Assembly: GCA_039027435.1 (NCBI GenBank)
Contig: JBCCKF010000002.1
Location: 186,001-250,000, forward strand
From: CALBPI01 sp039027435
GTDB lineage: Bacteria > Pseudomonadota > Gammaproteobacteria > Steroidobacterales > Woeseiaceae
Direction of reading: 5' to 3'
Length of the DNA: 64,000 bases
Under the pieces are notes generated by a model. It saw only the letters and a program-made list of their open reading frames with translations. It did no database searches and was not told the DNA's origin. Shown here in pieces: positions 60,931 to 64,000 of this stretch. The number at the start of each line of letters is the position of its first letter. The stretch's first letter is position 1. The position numbers and the translations under genes were made by a program.

Positions 60931-62687
60931 CTTGACTCGTCGCTGAACTGCATCCGGTGCAGCGCGGCATAGTGGCCGTCAGCTGCGAGCAACTCGCTGT
61001 GCGTACCGACCTCCACCAATTTCCCCTCATCGAGCACGATAATCTGGTCTGCACGCTCAACGGTCGAGAGACGGTGAGCGATGACCAGTGTTGTTCTCGA
61101 CTGCATCAAGCGCTCAAGTGCGCCCTGGATATGGCGTTCGGACTCGGTATCGAGCGCAGAAGTTGCCTCATCAAGAATCAAAATGGGGGCGTTCTTGAGC
61201 AGGGCACGAGCAATTGCAATGCGCTGGCGTTGACCACCCGACAGCAGCACGCCGCGGTCTCCAACCACTGTCTGCAAACCGTCGGGAAGATCGTCGATGA
61301 ACTCACTAACGTAAGCGGCTTCGGCAGCGTCATTAATCGCCGCCTCTGACACATCGCCCAAAGCGCCGTAAGCGAGGTTGTTCTCAATCGTGTCGTTAAA
61401 CAGCACGATGTCCTGGCTGACCAGCGCAATCTGCGCGCGTATCGTATCCAGCGAGTACTCATTAATCGATTTGCCATCGATTCGAATCTCACCATCGGAG
61501 TGTGAATAGAAACGCGGCAACAAACTGACCAACGTCGACTTTCCACTACCCGAGCGTCCCACAATCGCAAGTGTCGTGCCGGCCTTGACCTTGATACTGA
61601 CGTCTTGCAGAACCGGCACGCTGTCGTTCGAGTACGAGAAACTCACCCGATCGAATTCGACATTGCCATCCACGCGATCAGTGACGTAGTCGCCCGCGTC
61701 CGACTCCGGCGCTGAGTCAAGAATTTCAAAGACGCTCTGTGCAGCCACAATGCCCTTCTGAATAGCCGCATTGATGTTGGTGAGTCTGCGCAAGGGATCG
61801 AGCAACAGAATCATTGCCGTCATAAACGCGACAAAAGACCCCGGCGTCAGCTTGTCTTCAGCGGCGAGTTCACTTGCGATCCAGATCACGGCGCCCACAG
61901 CCACGGCGAACAAGATTTGCGTAACCGCCAATCCGAGTGCCTTGGTCGTGATCAGTTTCATGTACTGCACACGGTTGCGCTCGTTGGCCTGACCAAACCG
62001 GTCGCTTTCGTAGGCCTGCCCGCCAAACACTTTGACCACCCGGTGGCCCTGCACAACCTCTTCGGTAACCTGCGTCACTTCCCCGACCGAATCCTGAATT
62101 CGCCCCGAGTAGCGGCGGAAAGTGCGAGCGAGGATACGCACTATCGCAGCCAATGCGGGCACAACGACGACGACCAGCAAGGTGAGTTGTGCGCTGGTGT
62201 AGAGCATCACACCGAACAGCGACAACAATTTCATCGTGTCGCGAACCGCGATGGTCACCACATTGGTAGCCGACTCTGCGATTTGTTCAATGTTGTAGGT
62301 CATCAGCGAAAGCAAGGGACCCGATGAGCGCACGTCGAAGAACGACGATGGCAACTGCAAGTACTGAGAGAAGACCTGTTCACGCAGTCGCGAAATCACA
62401 TGCCTGCCGATCGACCCTAACCCGTATTCGGAAAGGAACCCGGCAACGCCACGGGCGATAAAGACCACAAGAAATGCGATGGGCACCCATTTCGCGATCC
62501 CTTCCCCACCGATCAACGCCTCGTCAGTCAACGGTTTCATCAACAGCGAAAGACTGGCCTCCACCGCTGCCGTCATTGCCATTCCAACGCCGGCCAGGAT
62601 GAAGAGTGGCCAGTGCCGCGCTGAGTAGCCCAGCAATCGTCCATAAACCGAACGCAGATTTTGCGGACTGGACTGGGGGTTAGTCAT
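60927..62687 (-). CDS. msbA: Lipid A export ABC transporter MsbA
   Basis: A 586-residue ABC half-transporter that flips lipid A-core across the inner membrane. Six transmembrane helices (about 25-320) precede the nucleotide-binding domain with Walker A GRSGSGKSTLVSLLPRF, signature LLSGGQRQRIAIARAL and Walker B ILILDEATSALDTESE. It overlaps exbD by 8 bp and lpxK by 4 bp, so translation is coupled across the operon. Confidence 0.96.
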   Translation of the reverse strand: MTNPQSSPQNLRSVYGRLLGYSARHWPLFILAGVGMAMTAAVEASLSLLMKPLTDEALIGGEGIAKWVPIAFLVVFIARGVAGFLSEYGLGSIGRHVISRLREQVFSQYLQLPSSFFDVRSSGPLLSLMTYNIEQIAESATNVVTIAVRDTMKLLSLFGVMLYTSAQLTLLVVVVVPALAAIVRILARTFRRYSGRIQDSVGEVTQVTEEVVQGHRVVKVFGGQAYESDRFGQANERNRVQYMKLITTKALGLAVTQILFAVAVGAVIWIASELAAEDKLTPGSFVAFMTAMILLLDPLRRLTNINAAIQKGIVAAQSVFEILDSAPESDAGDYVTDRVDGNVEFDRVSFSYSNDSVPVLQDVSIKVKAGTTLAIVGRSGSGKSTLVSLLPRFYSHSDGEIRIDGKSINEYSLDTIRAQIALVSQDIVLFNDTIENNLAYGALGDVSEAAINDAAEAAYVSEFIDDLPDGLQTVVGDRGVLLSGGQRQRIAIARALLKNAPILILDEATSALDTESERHIQGALERLMQSRTTLVIAHRLSTVERADQIIVLDEGKLVEVGTHSELLAADGHYAALHRMQFSDESR

Positions 62688-63105
62688 CCGGCGAATTGAC
62701 AGTCGCGAGATTGACTGCCGAGAACCCTAATGCAGCGGTCACATCCATCGCCCGAATTACCGCCTGGTGACGGGCATCCGCATCGGCGATTATCGTCACC
62801 GGCATGCGTGTGTTGCCTTGAACAGTTTCCTCAATCGCCCGACGCAATGTCTCCGGTGCACCGTTGACCAATTCCCGATTGTTCACAAAGAACTGCCCTT
62901 CCGCCGTGATCGTGATCTCGAGCACTTCTCTATCGACAGGCACTTCGACGGGGTCGCTACTGGCCTCCGGCAGCTGGATGCTCACTGAAGACTCGCGTTG
63001 AAAACTGGTGGTGACCATAAAGAACACGAGCAATAGAAACACGACGTCGATGAGCGAGGTCAGGTTGACCTCAGGCTTTTCACGCTGGCGCGTCGAGAGC
63101 TTCAC
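62680..63105 (-). CDS. ExbD/TolR family biopolymer transport protein
   Basis: A 141-residue protein with one N-terminal transmembrane helix (LIDVVFLLLVFFMVTTSF), in which the conserved aspartate of the proton channel lies, and a periplasmic domain. With ExbB it forms a proton-driven motor that energises TonB-type or related envelope processes. Its position before msbA, with no tonB nearby, is a common proteobacterial arrangement. Overlaps exbB by 4 bp. Confidence 0.93.
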   Translation of the reverse strand: MKLSTRQREKPEVNLTSLIDVVFLLLVFFMVTTSFQRESSVSIQLPEASSDPVEVPVDREVLEITITAEGQFFVNNRELVNGAPETLRRAIEETVQGNTRMPVTIIADADARHQAVIRAMDVTAALGFSAVNLATVNSPDD

Positions 63106-63719
63106 CCCTTCGTCTCCTGGCGCCTGCCGATCGCCTCAATCAACTTCAGCGCCTCTTTCTCCATCTGGACAACCAGCGCATCGACCTTATTGCGAACGTA
63201 ACGGAAACCGACCAACGAAGGGATCGCTACCGTCAGCCCCGCTGCCGTGGTGATCAAGGCCTGCGAGATCCCCCCGGCCAGCACCGCCGGATTGCCGACA
63301 CCAGCCGCCGTGATCTCGGTGAACACCTCAACCATACCGACCACGGTGCCCAGTAATCCCAACAATGGTGAAACAGCAGCGATCGTCCCCAGCGTATCGA
63401 TATAGCGCTCGAGCTCGTGGACAACGTGCCGCCCCGTGTCCTCGATGCTCTCTTTCATAGCGCTGCGATCGCGGTCGCGATTGGACAGCCCGGCTGCGAG
63501 AATCTGACCGAGCGGCGATCCCTGGTGTAGTGACTGCAAGTGCTGGAGCGTCAGTTCATCGTTCTTGACCCAGGCCCAAACCTGCGAGGTCAGGTCCTTG
63601 GGAATCACGCGCTGTTGCTGTAGCGTCCAGTAACGCTCGATGATGATGCCGGTCGATATGATTGCGCACAGAATGATGGGCGCCATCATCCATCCGCCAG
63701 CTTGTACGATTTCGACCAT
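63102..63719 (-). CDS. MotA/TolQ/ExbB proton channel family protein
   Basis: A 205-residue inner-membrane protein with three transmembrane helices. The family core is LERYIDTLGTIAAVSPLLGL then LGTVVGMVEVFTEI, and AGGISQALITTAAGLTVAIPSLV follows. It pairs with the adjacent ExbD in a proton-motive motor. First complete gene of the operon here; comEC lies 70 bp upstream. Confidence 0.93.
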   Translation of the reverse strand: MVEIVQAGGWMMAPIILCAIISTGIIIERYWTLQQQRVIPKDLTSQVWAWVKNDELTLQHLQSLHQGSPLGQILAAGLSNRDRDRSAMKESIEDTGRHVVHELERYIDTLGTIAAVSPLLGLLGTVVGMVEVFTEITAAGVGNPAVLAGGISQALITTAAGLTVAIPSLVGFRYVRNKVDALVVQMEKEALKLIEAIGRRQETKG

Positions 63720-63789
63720 TTCCCGTCCGGGGTAACAAGAAGCGCAAAGTCTACCGTGCCGACCGGCGAGCTACCACAATAGGACGTCT

Positions 63790-64000
63790 TCAATCTGCAA
63801 GCGTTTGCTGAGGCGATTCACACATCCGAGCCATCAAACTGCCCGATCTGGCGGTTTCTCGCAGCTGTGTTCCCGCGGCAGACCAGTTCTCCACTACCAC
63901 GGGATGTGGCATCTGCCAGCCTTTTCGGTGCGCGTTCGATACCCAACCCTCCAACGGCTGCGTCGCGGCGACAAAGGCCCTGCTGGAAGACGTTCGACTG
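63790..64000 (-). CDS. comEC: ComEC/Rec2 DNA-uptake protein, C-terminal fragment (5' end outside window)
   Basis: The last 69 codons of a gene entering from the right edge and ending at TGA 63790-63792. The peptide reads FVAATQPLEGWVSNAHRKGW, then PHPVVVENWSAAGTQLRETA and a short polar tail. This resembles the C-terminus of ComEC after its beta-lactamase-like domain, where a W..AGA.L..T...G pattern is common. ComEC forms the inner-membrane channel for transforming DNA, and comEC upstream of exbB-exbD-msbA is a frequent order. The identification rests on a short segment and on context. Confidence 0.65.
   Translation of the reverse strand, partial: SRTSSSRAFVAATQPLEGWVSNAHRKGWQMPHPVVVENWSAAGTQLRETARSGSLMARMCESPQQTLAD

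Noticed and set aside
1..64000. CRISPR arrays, insertion sequences, prophage or integrase genes
   Set aside because: No regularly spaced direct repeats, transposase, integrase or phage structural genes were seen by reading both strands.

Overview
The window is a continuous, gene-dense stretch of a gammaproteobacterial chromosome with moderately high GC. Gene content and order point to a free-living, probably aerobic, Gram-negative bacterium in or near the Chromatiales/Xanthomonadales part of the class. The evidence is a sucA-sucB-lpdA operon, the serS/lolA/ftsK and aat/infA/clpA/clpS neighbourhoods, the rne/rluC/yceF/yceD/rpmF/plsX/fabH synteny known from E. coli, a type II secretion cluster, a lexA-imuA-imuB-dnaE2 mutagenesis operon and a comEC-exbB-exbD-msbA-lpxK-kdsB envelope operon. 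The species cannot be named from the sequence alone. I found no rRNA, insertion sequence, prophage or CRISPR array.

Layout. Positions 1-7000 hold the 3' end of relA, the 2-oxoglutarate dehydrogenase operon (sucA, sucB, lpdA, minus strand) and a lipoprotein cytochrome c. Positions 7000-12600 are an accessory stretch: a DUF3300 protein, a PEP-CTERM protein behind a good sigma-54 -24/-12 promoter, tRNA-Arg(CCT), a GNAT enzyme, bcp, a membrane-anchored histidine phosphatase, a small membrane protein, tRNA-Ser(TGA) and a Bax inhibitor-1 family protein. At 12.7-15.4 kb lies a large MscS-type channel with an AHSA1/SRPBCC domain fused to its C-terminus. Then come serS, vanZ-like, lolA and ftsK (minus strand), followed by a FemAB-like gene coupled to aat, infA, and clpA/clpS, so most of an N-degron pathway is clustered.

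Positions 25.3-31.1 kb encode type II secretion proteins C, D, E and F without the pseudopilins. Positions 31.5-37.8 kb are the SOS mutasome operon, with two near-consensus LexA boxes in front of lexA and a terminator-like hairpin with a T9 run inside the start of imuA. Next are an alanine-zipper lipoprotein, an L,D-transpeptidase and a DUF1232 protein, then the fatty-acid/phospholipid and ribosome cluster (fabH, plsX, rpmF, yceD, maf, rluC) and rne with a long 5' leader.

Positions 47.7-51.4 kb hold a low-molecular-weight tyrosine phosphatase and a 1019-residue proline-linker lipoprotein. Positions 51.4-55.4 kb are a trehalose operon (otsB, GH15 hydrolase, otsA). After it come a Tat-exported HisC-like aminotransferase, an outer-membrane barrel, a 47-codon gene, transaldolase and an exported glutathione peroxidase. 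The window ends with the kdsB-lpxK-msbA-exbD-exbB lipid A/KDO operon and the 3' end of comEC. Most of the window is core physiology: central carbon, translation, envelope, DNA repair and protein quality control. The unusual material is the channel-AHSA1 fusion, the PEP-CTERM gene and its promoter, the exported aminotransferase, the FemAB-aat coupling, and several hairpins placed at gene starts.
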